From contig JAAEYW010000029.1 in assembly GCA_018223185.1 (NCBI GenBank), forward strand, positions 1 through 64,000: 64,000 nt of DNA, given 5' to 3'. The translations under genes were made by a program, and so were the position numbers. This DNA comes from Oceanospirillales bacterium (GTDB lineage Bacteria; Pseudomonadota; Gammaproteobacteria; Pseudomonadales; Balneatricaceae). Numbering within the stretch: position 1 is the first letter of the stretch; each line of letters starts with the position of its first letter. The notes under the pieces were generated by a model that was given only the letters and a program-made list of their open reading frames with translations, had not been told where the DNA came from and ran no database searches. This document shows positions 30,446-40,024 of this stretch, in pieces.

Positions 30446-31720
30446 ATGAATATTGCAATCAGGAACGGTCGTGTCATCGACCCTGCCAACAATCTGGACC
30501 GGATTACCGACCTGTTCATCAGCAGCGGAAAAATCGCTTCACTTGACGAACCTCCGGCAGATTTCATTGCCGATCAGGAGATTGATGCTACACACCTGGT
30601 CGTCAGCCCTGGTCTGATAGATCTATGCGCTAACCTGCGTGAACCCGGCTACAGCCGCAAAGGCACCATCGCCAGCGAAACCGCTGCCGCTGCAGCGGGC
30701 GGCATCACCACGCTCTGCATGCCACCTCTGACCAAACCTATCGCTGATAACACCGCCGTGATAGATCTGATAGAAGATCTGGCAAAGCAGGCAGGTAATG
30801 CCCGCGTACTGCCCATGGGCGCCCTGACTCAGGAGCTGAAAGGCGAGCAGCTGAGTCCGATGCATGGTCTGAGAAAGGCGGGTTGTATCGGATTCACCAA
30901 CGCCCGGGAACCCATTCACAGCTCCCTGACGCTGGCGCGCTGCCTGGAATATGCAGCAACCCATGATCTGCTGGTTATATTCCAGCCGCAGGATGCCGAC
31001 CTCGCCGCCGGTGGCACCATGCATGACGATACTACCTGCACCCGACTCGGACTCAGCGGCATTCCGGAAAGCGCAGAAACAATTGAGGTTGCCCGCTGCC
31101 TGCTGCTGATCGAACAGACCGGCGTCAGAGCACACTTTGGCCAGCTCTCCTGCGAACGCTCTGTGAAGATGGTGATGGAAGCCCGCGACCGAGGGCTTCC
31201 GGTGACCGCTGATATTGCCATCCAGAACCTGTTGCTGACCGATGAAAATGTCAGTGGCTTTGATCCAAACTTTCACCTGATCCCACCACTGCGCAGCCAG
31301 CTTGACCGCGCGGGATTACGCCATGCACTGGTTGCAGATGGTTTCCAGGCGATCTGTTCAGACCATCAACCCCATGAACTGGCCGCCAAGCAGGCACCTT
31401 TTGCAGCCACGGAACCCGGCATGACCGGACTGGAGACCCTGCTATCACTGTCACTGATGCTGGTGCAGCAGGAGCTGATCTCTCTGCCGCAGATGCTGGC
31501 GAAGCTGACCACCGGCCCCGCCAGTGTACTCAATGTCGATCTGGGCACTCTCTCTCCCGGCAGCAGTGCTGATATCTGTATCTTTGATCCTGAGCAGGAA
31601 TGGGTACTGACCCGAGAAAACCGCCGCTCTGCCGGCGCCAACACCCCGTTTATGGACTTTCCGCTAAAAGGCGTGGTGCGCTTCACCCTGCTGGAGGGCA
31701 ATGTGGTGTTTCAGCAGTAG
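30446..31720 (+). CDS. pyrC': Dihydroorotase-like non-catalytic subunit PyrC'
   Basis: A 424-residue amidohydrolase-fold protein resembling dihydroorotase but lacking its metal ligands. The usual DxHVHLREPG reads DLCANLREPG (residues 59-68), so both histidines are lost (C61, N63); the usual PHH site reads AIQN, while the aspartate in CSDHQPHE remains. In Pseudomonas the equivalent PyrC' is inactive but required to assemble active aspartate transcarbamoylase, and that role is inferred here. ATG 30446 was preferred to a GTG at 30437 because AAGG lies 8 bases before it. The gene starts 10 bases after pyrB. Confidence 0.92.
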   Translation: MNIAIRNGRVIDPANNLDRITDLFISSGKIASLDEPPADFIADQEIDATHLVVSPGLIDLCANLREPGYSRKGTIASETAAAAAGGITTLCMPPLTKPIADNTAVIDLIEDLAKQAGNARVLPMGALTQELKGEQLSPMHGLRKAGCIGFTNAREPIHSSLTLARCLEYAATHDLLVIFQPQDADLAAGGTMHDDTTCTRLGLSGIPESAETIEVARCLLLIEQTGVRAHFGQLSCERSVKMVMEARDRGLPVTADIAIQNLLLTDENVSGFDPNFHLIPPLRSQLDRAGLRHALVADGFQAICSDHQPHELAAKQAPFAATEPGMTGLETLLSLSLMLVQQELISLPQMLAKLTTGPASVLNVDLGTLSPGSSADICIFDPEQEWVLTRENRRSAGANTPFMDFPLKGVVRFTLLEGNVVFQQ

Positions 31721-31791
31721 CCCTTAAACAACGCTGCAGAGCATCAGTTGCCTGACAGAAATCACTGACCAGCAGTGCAGAAACAAAAAAA

Positions 31792-31818
31792 CGGCGCATA
31801 CTATGCGCCGTTTTTTTT
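31792..31818. terminator. Bidirectional terminator between pyrC' and pilU
   Basis: Stem CGGCGCA/TGCGCCG (31792-31798 with 31804-31810) and a five-base loop, with A7 before and T8 after. It lies between the convergent pyrC' and pilU genes. Confidence 0.92.
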
Positions 31819-31833
31819 GTCAGCGGTCAGTGA

Positions 31834-33000
31834 CTACATCCCTTTGACATCCAACGGACCGTCGTTTTGCAAAAAGTCATCTTCGTCCTGCAGGAAGAAA
31901 CTGGAATCGTCGGTTCCCCCCTCAATATCCGGATTAGTCTCTGCATTCAGTTTAATCATCAGACGCAGATCGTTAGGTGAGTCAGCATGGGCAATCGCCG
32001 CCTCATAGGTAATCGTTCCGTCTTTGTACTCGTTATAGAGCGCCTGATCGAAGGTCTGCATCCCCAGATTCGTGGATTTTTTAATAACCTCTTTCAGCTC
32101 ATGTACTTCACCTTTACGGATCAGATCCTGCATCAATGGTGTATTAATCAGCACTTCAATCACCGCCCTGCGACCCTTTCCATCCTTGGTCGGCAGCAAC
32201 TGCTGCGCCACAATCGCTTTCAGGTTAAGGGACAGATCCATCCAAATCTGAGCATGATGTTCAGGCGGAAAGAAGCTGATAATCCGGTCTAGTGCCTGGT
32301 TGGAGTTATTTGCGTGTAGCGTTGCCATACAGAGGTGGCCGGTCTCCGCAAAGGTCAGGCCGTACCCCATAGTATCGGCACTGCGAATTTCCCCCATGAG
32401 GATCACATCCGGCGCCTGACGCAGGGTGTTTTTCAGAGCGATTTCAAAAGAATCGGTATCCAGTCCCACTTCCCGCTGAGTAATAACACTCTGCTTATGA
32501 TCGTGGATATATTCAATCGGATCTTCAATGGTAATGATATGACCGGCACTGTTGGTGTTACGGTAATCGATCATCGATGCCAGCGAGGTGGACTTACCGG
32601 TACTGGTGCCACCCACAAACAGAATTAACCCCCGCTTGGTCATCGCCAGATCTTTGAGCACTGGCGGCAGATTCAGCTCCTCCATTGATGGAATATAGGT
32701 ATTGATACGCCGTAACACCATACCAGGCGAGTTACGCTGAAAAAAAGCACTGACACGAAAACGGCCAATTCCCGGAGCACTGATCGCAAAGTTACACTCA
32801 CGGGTGCCCTCAAACTCGGCCAGCTGCTTATCATTCATAGTGCTGTAAGTCAGTGATCGCGCCAATGCCGGTTTCAATGCCTCTTTGGTCAGTGGCTTAA
32901 TGGTACCATCGACCTTTATACTGGGGCGGGCACCGGCGGTAATAAACAGATCAGATGCTTCTCGATCAGTCATAACCTTAAGTAGCTGGGTAATATCCAA
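31834..33000 (-). CDS. pilU: Type IV pilus ATPase PilU
   Basis: A 388-residue PilT-family retraction ATPase. The Walker A is GGTSTGKSTSLA, the Asp box TIEDPIEYIHDHK, the Walker B ILMGEIRSADTM and the His box ETGHLCMATLHANN. The acidic C-terminal tail (GGTDDSSFFLQDEDDFLQ) is characteristic of PilU and absent from PilT. It works with PilT in pilus retraction and twitching. It follows pilT by 15 bases in one transcription unit. Confidence 0.95.
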   Translation of the reverse strand: MDITQLLKVMTDREASDLFITAGARPSIKVDGTIKPLTKEALKPALARSLTYSTMNDKQLAEFEGTRECNFAISAPGIGRFRVSAFFQRNSPGMVLRRINTYIPSMEELNLPPVLKDLAMTKRGLILFVGGTSTGKSTSLASMIDYRNTNSAGHIITIEDPIEYIHDHKQSVITQREVGLDTDSFEIALKNTLRQAPDVILMGEIRSADTMGYGLTFAETGHLCMATLHANNSNQALDRIISFFPPEHHAQIWMDLSLNLKAIVAQQLLPTKDGKGRRAVIEVLINTPLMQDLIRKGEVHELKEVIKKSTNLGMQTFDQALYNEYKDGTITYEAAIAHADSPNDLRLMIKLNAETNPDIEGGTDDSSFFLQDEDDFLQNDGPLDVKGM

Positions 33001-33015
33001 AATATCCGCTCCGTA

Positions 33016-34050
33016 TTAAAAATTCTTAGGGTTCAGTGCTTTAGCGCGTGCTGTTTCACGGGTAATAATGCCTTTCTGCATCAGATCCGTGAGCGACTGA
33101 TCCAGCGTGATCATACCAAATGCCGCTCCCGTCTGAATCGCCGAGTACATCTGAGCCACTTTATCTTCACGTATCAGATTACGAATCGCTGGCGTCCCCA
33201 CCATAATTTCATGAGCCGCAACACGACCACCTTTGGGCTTTTTCAGCAACGTCTGCGAGATAACCCCCTGCAGCGATTCCGACAACATAGAACGAACCAT
33301 CGACTTCTCTGCCGCCGGGAATACATCGATTATCCGGTCAATCGTTTTAGCCGCCGATGTGGTGTGCAGTGTCCCAAACACCAGATGGCCGGTTTCAGCT
33401 GCGGTCAGCGCCAGACGGATCGTTTCAAGGTCCCGCATCTCACCCACCAGAATAATATCCGGGTCTTCACGCAACGCCGAGCGCAATGCTTCCTCAAAAC
33501 CAAGTGTATCCCGGTGTACCTCACGCTGGTTAACCAGACATTTCTTACTCTGATGCACAAATTCTATCGGATCCTCGATAGTCAGTATGTGCTCACTACG
33601 GGTCTCGTTGATGTAATCCACCATCGCCGCCAGAGTGGTACTCTTACCCGAGCCGGTAGGGCCGGTTACCAGTACCAGACCCCGGGCGTTATTGGAAAGA
33701 TTACGGAACACCTGCCCCATCCCCAGATCATCCATCGTCAGAACTTTACTGGGAATCGTCCGGAATACCGCAGCAGCACCGCGGTTCTGGTTATAGGCAT
33801 TAACACGAAAACGGGCCAGCCCCGGAACCTCGAAGGAAAAGTCAGTTTCAAACCGATCTTCATAGTCCTTACGCTGCTTATCGTTCATGATATCGTAAAT
33901 CAGCGTATGTACCTGTTTGTGCTCAAGAGACGGCAGCTTTATTCTGCGAACCTCACCATCAACCCGTATAACCGGCGGCATACCCGCAGTTATATGGAGG
34001 TCGGATGCTCCCTGATGAACGGTAAACGATAAGAGTTCTGTAATATCCAT
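33016..34050 (-). CDS. pilT: Type IV pilus retraction ATPase PilT
   Basis: A 344-residue hexameric ATPase that depolymerises type IV pili. The Walker A is GPTGSGKSTTLA, followed by TIEDPIEFVHQSKK, the Walker B ILVGEMRDLETI, ETGHLVFGTLHTTSA, and the C-terminal AIRNLIRE motif needed for retraction. It starts MDITELLSFTVHQGASDLHI. It is divergent from yggS, as in Pseudomonas. No pilus structural genes are in the window. Confidence 0.97.
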   Translation of the reverse strand: MDITELLSFTVHQGASDLHITAGMPPVIRVDGEVRRIKLPSLEHKQVHTLIYDIMNDKQRKDYEDRFETDFSFEVPGLARFRVNAYNQNRGAAAVFRTIPSKVLTMDDLGMGQVFRNLSNNARGLVLVTGPTGSGKSTTLAAMVDYINETRSEHILTIEDPIEFVHQSKKCLVNQREVHRDTLGFEEALRSALREDPDIILVGEMRDLETIRLALTAAETGHLVFGTLHTTSAAKTIDRIIDVFPAAEKSMVRSMLSESLQGVISQTLLKKPKGGRVAAHEIMVGTPAIRNLIREDKVAQMYSAIQTGAAFGMITLDQSLTDLMQKGIITRETARAKALNPKNF

Positions 34051-34396
34051 AGTTTCTCAGGTGTCTAGGGAATCTGCTGGCAGTTCCATTGATTATCTGT
34101 AAGCATCAAAGCCTTCTGCCTGAAGACTTTGCATACGGTATAACGGGCCTTGGTCATAATAAAAGCTGCAACCCGGCATATAAAGTCCCAAGCGCCTATT
34201 TTGGGCAACATTTAGTATGACATTTCATCAAGCCGTTATGAATGACGCTAAAATTTCCCTGTCCCGAAACAAAGGGCAAATATTCGCAGGTTAGTAATTG
34301 TTACTCTGGTATTATAGAGGCTTCCCCATCGAGGGTTGCACTATATATAAGTTGTATCAGAATCATTCATCATAGCCAATCGCTAGTTATTACACT
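34051..34396. other. Divergent pilT/yggS intergenic region
   Basis: 346 bases with no gene that I can support. It is more AT-rich than the flanking genes, especially 34290-34390, and must contain the pilT and yggS promoters. TATTAT (34310-34315) and TATATA tracts are possible -10 elements, but none has a convincing -35 partner. Confidence 0.5.
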
Positions 34397-35110
34397 ATGA
34401 CACAAATTGCAGATCGCTTAACAAAGGTTCATTGTCAGATAGCAGCGGCAGCTAAAGCCGCACAACGTCAGTCGCAAGCGATCAGACTGCTGGCCGTCAG
34501 CAAAACACGTCAGGCTGATGAACTCCGTCAGGCCTGGGCCTGCGGGCAACAAGAGTTCGGCGAAAACTATCTTCAGGAAGCTTTGGATAAGATAGAAGCA
34601 CTGACAGATCTGAATATCGGCTGGCACTTTATCGGACCCATTCAGTCCAATAAAACCCGGCCGATTGCAGAAAATTTCGACTGGGTTCACAGCGTTGACC
34701 GATTTAAGGTCGCTCAACGACTCAACGATCAGCGCCCGGCGGGAATGCCGCCTCTGAATATATGTCTGCAGGTGAATATCAGTAAAGAAGCCAGCAAATC
34801 GGGGGTTCTGCCAGCTGATTTGCCGACACTGGCAGCCAAAGTTGCAGCACTGAAAAATATCCGTTTGCGGGGATTAATGGCAATTCCCGCCAGTAATGAT
34901 GATCCGGAACAGCAACGCAAGCCCTTTGCACAGATGAATGATCTGCTGAAATCATTGCAACAGCAGCTACCGGATCAGCCTCTGGATACTCTCTCTATGG
35001 GGATGTCCGATGACATGGACGCCGCAATTCTTGAAGGAGCAACCATTGTGCGCATCGGCACAGCACTGTTTGGCCCGCGCGACTACAGCAGTCAACTACA
35101 GCAGTCATAA
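34397..35110 (+). CDS. yggS: YggS family pyridoxal phosphate homeostasis protein
   Basis: A 237-residue PLP-binding protein with a single alanine-racemase-like barrel. The PLP lysine is K36 in LLAVSKTRQ; further marks are FGENYLQEALDK, WHFIGPIQSNKTR, LQVNISKEASKSG and LSMGMSDDMDAAI. It is a homeostasis factor, not an enzyme with a defined reaction. It begins the conserved series yggS-proC-yggT-yggU. Confidence 0.95.
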   Translation: MTQIADRLTKVHCQIAAAAKAAQRQSQAIRLLAVSKTRQADELRQAWACGQQEFGENYLQEALDKIEALTDLNIGWHFIGPIQSNKTRPIAENFDWVHSVDRFKVAQRLNDQRPAGMPPLNICLQVNISKEASKSGVLPADLPTLAAKVAALKNIRLRGLMAIPASNDDPEQQRKPFAQMNDLLKSLQQQLPDQPLDTLSMGMSDDMDAAILEGATIVRIGTALFGPRDYSSQLQQS

Positions 35111-35158
35111 TCGGGCATAACGAATATCAAAGTATTACTTTCAGATCAGGAATAACAC

Positions 35159-35983
35159 GTGAGCACACAACCAACATTAGCATTCATCGGCGCGGGCAAT
35201 ATGGCCAGGGCGATCATCGGCGGACTTATCAGCAACGGTTATCCGGCAGAAAAAATCTGGGCCTGCGATACCCAGCTAGACAAGATGACCGACCTGCAGC
35301 AACAAGGACTTAATACCTCCACCGATAACAATGCGGCGGTTGCTGAAGCCGATATTGTTATTCTGGCAGTTAAACCGCAGGTCCTTAAAAGCGTCGCGAT
35401 GGATATGGCTGCTGCCGTGCAGCAGCACCAGCCGCTGCTGATTTCAGTGGCCGCCGGTATTCTGTGCAGCAGTCTTGAGCAGTGGCTGGGAGGCAATATC
35501 GCCCTGGTTCGTTGCATGCCTAACACCCCTGCGCTGGTTAAACAGGGTGCCAGTGGTCTCTACGCTAACAGCCGGGTTAGCCAAGTTCAGCGCAGTCAGA
35601 CCGAACAGATCATGACCGCTACTGGTATAGCCCTGTGGGTGGATAGCGAATCGCAGCTGGATGCAGTAACTGCGGTCTCCGGCAGCGGTCCGGCATATTA
35701 TTTCCTGATGATGGAAGCGATGGTTGCTGCAGGTGAAAAACTGGGGCTGAGCCCGGAAGTAGCGCAGCAACTGACTATCCAGACCGCGCTGGGCGCTGCG
35801 GAGATGGCACGTCAAAGCGATGTTGATCCGGCAGAACTACGCCGCCGGGTCACCTCGCCCAAAGGCACAACGGAACAGGCGATACTCACATTTATCGATG
35901 AGGGACTGCCTGAAATTATCGCTAGAGGAATGCAGGCCTGCAGCGACCGCTCAGAAGCGTTAGCTGAAGAACTGGGCAAATAA
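35159..35983 (+). CDS. proC: Pyrroline-5-carboxylate reductase
   Basis: A 274-residue NAD(P)H enzyme for the last step of proline synthesis. The Rossmann motif FIGAGNMARAIIGGL is at residues 9-23, VSGSGPAYYFLMMEAM in the middle, and the C-terminal signature is RRRVTSPKGTTEQAI. The start is a GTG at 35159 with AGG 8 bases upstream; no in-frame ATG gives a complete Rossmann start. It is 48 bases downstream of yggS. Confidence 0.96.
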   Translation: MSTQPTLAFIGAGNMARAIIGGLISNGYPAEKIWACDTQLDKMTDLQQQGLNTSTDNNAAVAEADIVILAVKPQVLKSVAMDMAAAVQQHQPLLISVAAGILCSSLEQWLGGNIALVRCMPNTPALVKQGASGLYANSRVSQVQRSQTEQIMTATGIALWVDSESQLDAVTAVSGSGPAYYFLMMEAMVAAGEKLGLSPEVAQQLTIQTALGAAEMARQSDVDPAELRRRVTSPKGTTEQAILTFIDEGLPEIIARGMQACSDRSEALAEELGK

Positions 35984-36011
35984 CCAAATGATATAAAAAG
36001 CCTTTCTGTGG

Positions 36012-36040
36012 TTCATAGTCGCCGGGAAAGGCTCTATACT
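36012..36040 (+). promoter_or_regulatory. Candidate promoter for yggT
   Basis: TTCATA (36012-36017) and TATACT (36035-36040) are 17 bases apart. A second CTATACTC copy at 36060-36067 lacks a good -35. This sits in the 146-base proC-yggT gap, next to a GCCTTTC/GAAAGGC inverted repeat. Weak support. Confidence 0.3.
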
Positions 36041-36129
36041 CAGATTCTATGCTCTGGCGCTATACTCTAGTTTAATACGTCAGGTACAGAACCAAACCCA
36101 AACAGATATCTGCAACAGGAACAGAGACA

Positions 36130-36687
36130 ATGGGACAGGATCCTCTCAGTTCAATAATCCAGCTTTTTGGCCAGCTTTATGTATTCATTATCGTACTGCG
36201 ATTTTTGCTACAAATAGCCAAAGCTGACTACTACAACCCGATCTGTCAGGCAGTCGTTAAAATTACCGCTATGCCGCTGGCCCCCCTACAGCGTATTGTT
36301 CCGCGGCCAGCCAATATTGATCTGTCGCCGCTGATACTGGCATTCTTAGTCAATATTGCTATCTGGGCTGTGATCCTGCTGATAAAAGGCCAGGGCATCG
36401 GTGGCAACCTTTCTGCTGTGCTGGTGCTTTCCGGCATCGGGGTACTGAATACGATTCTGGATATCTATTTTTATGCTGTAATCGGTGCCGTTATTATCAG
36501 CTGGGTGGCACCCGGCAGTTACCACCCGGGACCGCAGCTGATTATTCAGCTGACAGAACCTTTGTTTGCCCTGGCACGCAGAGTGATTCCCTCCCTCGGA
36601 GGCCTGGACCTGTCACCTATTCTGATCTTTTTCATCATCCAGATAGCCCGCTCGCAGCTAGGCAGCTTAACCCATTACCTGCTCTGA
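36130..36687 (+). CDS. yggT: YggT family membrane protein
   Basis: A 185-residue inner-membrane protein with two tandem YGGT domains. Each has a hydrophobic helix pair around a short conserved linker (LQRIVPRPANIDLSPLILAF and LARRVIPSLGGLDLSPILIF), giving about four transmembrane segments. The function is unproven; the family is linked to envelope stress, osmotic tolerance and factors for division in plastids. It is 8 bases upstream of yggU. Confidence 0.93.
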   Translation: MGQDPLSSIIQLFGQLYVFIIVLRFLLQIAKADYYNPICQAVVKITAMPLAPLQRIVPRPANIDLSPLILAFLVNIAIWAVILLIKGQGIGGNLSAVLVLSGIGVLNTILDIYFYAVIGAVIISWVAPGSYHPGPQLIIQLTEPLFALARRVIPSLGGLDLSPILIFFIIQIARSQLGSLTHYLL

Positions 36688-36695
36688 GACGGCCG

Positions 36696-36989
36696 ATGGC
36701 TGATTTTTACAGCTGGCAGGGAGACAGTCTGATAATCAGCTGTCGTCTGCAGCCAAAAGCCAGCAACGATGCAATTGTTGGTCTGCTGGGCGATAGTGTT
36801 AAAATTCGCATTACTGCACCGCCAATAGAGGGTAAAGCCAACGCCCATCTGATAAAATTTCTGGCGAAACAGTTTGGTGTGGCAAAGAGTTCAGTCACCA
36901 TTATCAGTGGGGATCTGGGCCGGCAGAAACGGGTAAAGATTGAAGACCCGAAAAAAATTCCCGAACAATTAACGATTGAGCGCAACTGA
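36696..36989 (+). CDS. yggU: YggU family protein (DUF167)
   Basis: A 97-residue small soluble protein with the DUF167 core: LQPKASNDAIVGLLGD, ITAPPIEGKANAHLIKFLAK and VTIISGDLGRQKRVKI. Its function is unknown. It is conserved directly after yggT, and the 8-base gap suggests one transcript. Confidence 0.93.
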   Translation: MADFYSWQGDSLIISCRLQPKASNDAIVGLLGDSVKIRITAPPIEGKANAHLIKFLAKQFGVAKSSVTIISGDLGRQKRVKIEDPKKIPEQLTIERN

Positions 36990-37130
36990 AGTGATACTGA
37001 GATCTCTGCATAATTACCGCCCGGCAGGCTATCTGATTCTCGATAGTCAGTCTCTGCTGTACGAAATGTGAAGCTCAACCGGGTACATCAGCAGCACCAT
37101 ATTTCGAGTTATCAGCGTTAAGTGAGAATT

Positions 37131-38297
37131 ATGCCTCAATCATTTCCCCAAGATTCTGTCGGTATCGTCACGCCACAGACGATCCGTTTTGACCAGCCTC
37201 TGGCCCTGGCCTGCGGCCGCCAGCTCGATAGTTACGAGCTGATTATAGAAACCTATGGCACTCTGAATGCCGATGCATCCAACGCCATCCTGGTGTGTCA
37301 TGCCCTGTCCGGCAATCATCATCTTGCCGGTTATCACAGTGAAGAAGAGAGCAAACCCGGCTGGTGGGATTCTGCCATCGGCCCGGGTAAACCGATCGAT
37401 ACCAATATCTTTTTTGTCATCGGTCTGAATAATCTGGGCGGGTGCCATGGTTCCACCGGCCCACAAAGTATCAATCCCGAAACGGGTAAGCCCTTCGGTC
37501 CCGATTTTCCGATTATGACAGTACCCGACTGGGTTGAAAGCCAGGCCCGCCTGGCTGACCACTTTGGCATTCAGCAGTGGGCCGCCGTTGTCGGAGGAAG
37601 CCTGGGCGGAATGCAGGCGCTGCAATGGGCGATCAACTATCCGCAACGGCTGCGCCATTGTCTGATCATCGCCGCGGCACCCAAGCTCAGCGCGCAGAAT
37701 ATCGCCTTCAATGAGGTTGCCCGACAAGCGATCACCCGCGATCCGGATTTCAATAACGGTCATTTCTACGAGAACGGCAAAGTGCCCAAAACCGGCCTGA
37801 TGCTGGCCCGGATGCTTGGCCATATTACGTACTTGTCCGATGACGGCATGCGTGAAAAGTTCGGCCGCGAGCTGCGGGAGGGCAAGATCAGTTACGATTT
37901 CAATCCTCAGTTTGAGGTTGAGTCCTACCTGCGTTATCAGGGAGAACGTTTTTCCACCGCCTTTGATGCCAACACCTATCTGCTGATGACTAAAGCTCTG
38001 GACTATTTCGATCCGGCAGCAGAGTACGGTCACAACCTGAACGATGCGGTTCGTAATGCACTGTGTAAATTTATGGTGATCGCCTTTACCTCTGACTGGC
38101 GTTTCTCCCCTGAACGCTCCCGGGAGATCGTTGATGCACTGGTGGCTGCAGAGAAAAAAGTGAGTTATGCCGAAGTCGACTCAGACCATGGGCATGATGC
38201 ATTCCTGATCCCTAATCCCCGTTATATGGATATCTACTCAGCCTATATGAAGCAGGTTGCCAACGATATTCCCGCAACCGGTAAGGAGAACAACTGA
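37131..38297 (+). CDS. metX: Homoserine O-acyltransferase
   Basis: An alpha/beta-hydrolase-fold acyltransferase of 388 residues that activates homoserine for methionine synthesis. The nucleophile is S157 in [11 protein letters not shown]; the catalytic aspartate is in [11 protein letters not shown] and the histidine in [12 protein letters not shown]. The oxyanion region [12 protein letters not shown] is conserved. In Pseudomonas the metX-metW-linked enzyme uses succinyl-CoA, so a succinyltransferase is likely, but specificity is set by a few residues I cannot assign safely. ATG 37131 ([11 protein letters not shown]) was preferred to a GTG three codons earlier. It overlaps metW by one base. 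Confidence 0.94.
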   Translation: MPQSFPQDSVGIVTPQTIRFDQPLALACGRQLDSYELIIETYGTLNADASNAILVCHALSGNHHLAGYHSEEESKPGWWDSAIGPGKPIDTNIFFVIGLNNLGGCHGSTGPQSINPETGKPFGPDFPIMTVPDWVESQARLADHFGIQQWAAVVGGSLGGMQALQWAINYPQRLRHCLIIAAAPKLSAQNIAFNEVARQAITRDPDFNNGHFYENGKVPKTGLMLARMLGHITYLSDDGMREKFGRELREGKISYDFNPQFEVESYLRYQGERFSTAFDANTYLLMTKALDYFDPAAEYGHNLNDAVRNALCKFMVIAFTSDWRFSPERSREIVDALVAAEKKVSYAEVDSDHGHDAFLIPNPRYMDIYSAYMKQVANDIPATGKENN

Positions 38298-38887
38298 TGC
38301 GCGCGGATCTGGAAATTATTCAGGAATGGATCACACCCGGCAGTAAAGTGCTGGACCTGGGCTGCGGTAATGGAGAATTGCTGACCTTTCTGCAGCAACA
38401 GAAACAGATTACCGGTTACGGCGTAGAAGTGGACCACGACAATATCACCGCCTGTATCGAAAAAGGGGTTAATGTCATCGAGAAGAATATCGATGAGGGA
38501 CTCGCCAGCATTGATGACAGCAGTTTCGATACGGTCATTATGACCCAGGCGCTGCAGGTGATGTATCGTCCGGACCAGATTGTTGATGAGATGCTGCGCA
38601 TCGGCAAAGAGTGCATTGTCACCTTTCCCAACTTTGGCCACTGGCGCGCCCGGGGTTATCTGGCGTTCCGCGGCAGAATGCCAGTATCTAAATTCCTGCC
38701 CTATACTTGGTACAATACACCTAACATCCACTTCTGCACCTTCAAGGATTTTGAACAACTCTGTGTCGAGCGCAATATCCACATCCTTGATCGCACCGTA
38801 GTGGATAATGAACACAAACATCACTGGTCGATCCGGTTGTGGCCCAACATGCTGGGCGAAATCGCAATCTACCGGATTACCCGATAG
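38297..38887 (+). CDS. metW: Methionine biosynthesis protein MetW
   Basis: A 196-residue class I methyltransferase-fold protein. Motif I is VLDLGCGNGELLTFL near residues 19-33, and FPNFGHWRARGYLAFRGRMP is the MetW signature. It pairs with MetX, and work on related bacteria indicates MetW supports MetX acyltransferase activity. The start overlaps the metX stop (TGATG), which suggests coupled translation. Confidence 0.94.
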   Translation: MRADLEIIQEWITPGSKVLDLGCGNGELLTFLQQQKQITGYGVEVDHDNITACIEKGVNVIEKNIDEGLASIDDSSFDTVIMTQALQVMYRPDQIVDEMLRIGKECIVTFPNFGHWRARGYLAFRGRMPVSKFLPYTWYNTPNIHFCTFKDFEQLCVERNIHILDRTVVDNEHKHHWSIRLWPNMLGEIAIYRITR

Positions 38888-38898
38888 GGAGAACTAAA

Positions 38899-39381
38899 AT
38901 GAAAATGCCAACCAGGCTCAATGGACTTATCAAGAAAACAACAGCGGCTCTGTTCCTTATTGTGGGTCTGTTGGGGGGCGCTTTCAGCACCAGTGCCACC
39001 GCTGAGCAGATGGTCTCCCATGGCGATTATATGATTCACTACAATGCCTTCAACAGCAGCTTTATCCAACCCGATGTCGCGTCCTCCTATGGTATTCAGC
39101 GGGGTAAAACGAAAGGGCTGCTGAATATTTCGGTATTGAAGAAACAGGCCGATGGCAGCACCAAACCGGTTTCAGCGATGGTGTCAGGGGATGTTACTAA
39201 TCTGATCTCTCAGAAACAAACACTGAACTTTAAGAAAATAGAAGAAACCGGCGCACTTTACTATATCGGCGATTTTGGCTTCACTGATGATCAGGTGCTG
39301 CGCTTTAATCTTCAGGTGCAGCCCGACCCGAATCAGCCAGCCTATAGCATCAATTTTGAACAACGGTTCTATATTGATTAA
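38899..39381 (+). CDS. DUF4426 periplasmic protein
   Basis: A 160-residue exported protein. The N-terminus is basic, followed by a hydrophobic stretch (TTAALFLIVGLLGGAFSTSA) with likely signal peptidase cleavage near TSATAEQ at about residue 35. The mature part contains HYNAFNSSFIQPDVASSYGI and a predicted beta-rich DUF4426 domain. Function is unknown. The family is consistently found between metW and rdgB in Pseudomonas-like genomes. ATG 38899 has GGGAG 8 bases upstream. Confidence 0.88.
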   Translation: MKMPTRLNGLIKKTTAALFLIVGLLGGAFSTSATAEQMVSHGDYMIHYNAFNSSFIQPDVASSYGIQRGKTKGLLNISVLKKQADGSTKPVSAMVSGDVTNLISQKQTLNFKKIEETGALYYIGDFGFTDDQVLRFNLQVQPDPNQPAYSINFEQRFYID

Positions 39382-39413
39382 CCGTTATAAAACGTCCAAG
39401 ACAAGGTCTCTCA

Positions 39414-40013
39414 ATGTCCCGTCAAATCGTTCTCGCCAGTGGCAATAAAGGCAAACTGAAAGAGTTTAATCAGGTGTTAGGCGATCTGGGTGTAGAGGTT
39501 GTCCCTCAGTCTCAGTTCAATGTTCCTGATGCCGATGAAACCGGTCTGAGTTTTGTTGAGAATGCTATTCTCAAAGCCCGGCACGCGTGCCAGCTGACCG
39601 GTTTACCGGCGCTGGCTGATGACTCCGGACTGGAAGTGGATGCGCTTAACGGTGCACCGGGAATCTACTCCGCCCGCTTTGCCGGTCCCAATGCCACAGA
39701 TGCCGATAACAACAGCAAGCTGTTGCAACTGCTGGAAGGCACCTCACCGGAGCACCGTAGCGCCCGTTTCCGTTGTGTACTGGTGTTTATGCGACACGCC
39801 GAAGATCCGACACCGCTGATCTGTCAGGGCAGCTGGGAGGGTCAGATTCTACCCCTGCCCCAGGGCGAAAATGGTTTCGGCTATGACCCTCTGTTTCTGG
39901 TTCCCGGACTCGATATCGCTTCGGCCCAGCTTCCTCCTGAACAGAAAAACAAAATCAGCCACCGGGGACAGGCCGTACAGCAGCTGATCCGGATGATCCC
40001 GGCTTATCTTTGA
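39414..40013 (+). CDS. rdgB: dITP/XTP pyrophosphatase
   Basis: A 199-residue Ham1/RdgB family house-cleaning enzyme that hydrolyses dITP, ITP and XTP to monophosphates. The N-terminal substrate segment is ASGNKGKLKEFNQVL, ADDSGLEVDALNGAPGIYSA contains the catalytic aspartates, and GENGFGYDPLF follows. The stop is about 11 bases before the preferred hemW start, and a TTG start for hemW would overlap it. Confidence 0.97.
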   Translation: MSRQIVLASGNKGKLKEFNQVLGDLGVEVVPQSQFNVPDADETGLSFVENAILKARHACQLTGLPALADDSGLEVDALNGAPGIYSARFAGPNATDADNNSKLLQLLEGTSPEHRSARFRCVLVFMRHAEDPTPLICQGSWEGQILPLPQGENGFGYDPLFLVPGLDIASAQLPPEQKNKISHRGQAVQQLIRMIPAYL

Positions 40014-40024
40014 GTAAGCCGATA

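Noticed and set aside
33211-34032. 273-codon frame antisense to pilT
   Set aside because: pilT is unmistakable on the other strand; the antisense frame has no motif or start context.
37140-38033. 297-codon frame antisense to metX
   Set aside because: metX has all catalytic residues; the antisense frame is a codon-bias shadow.
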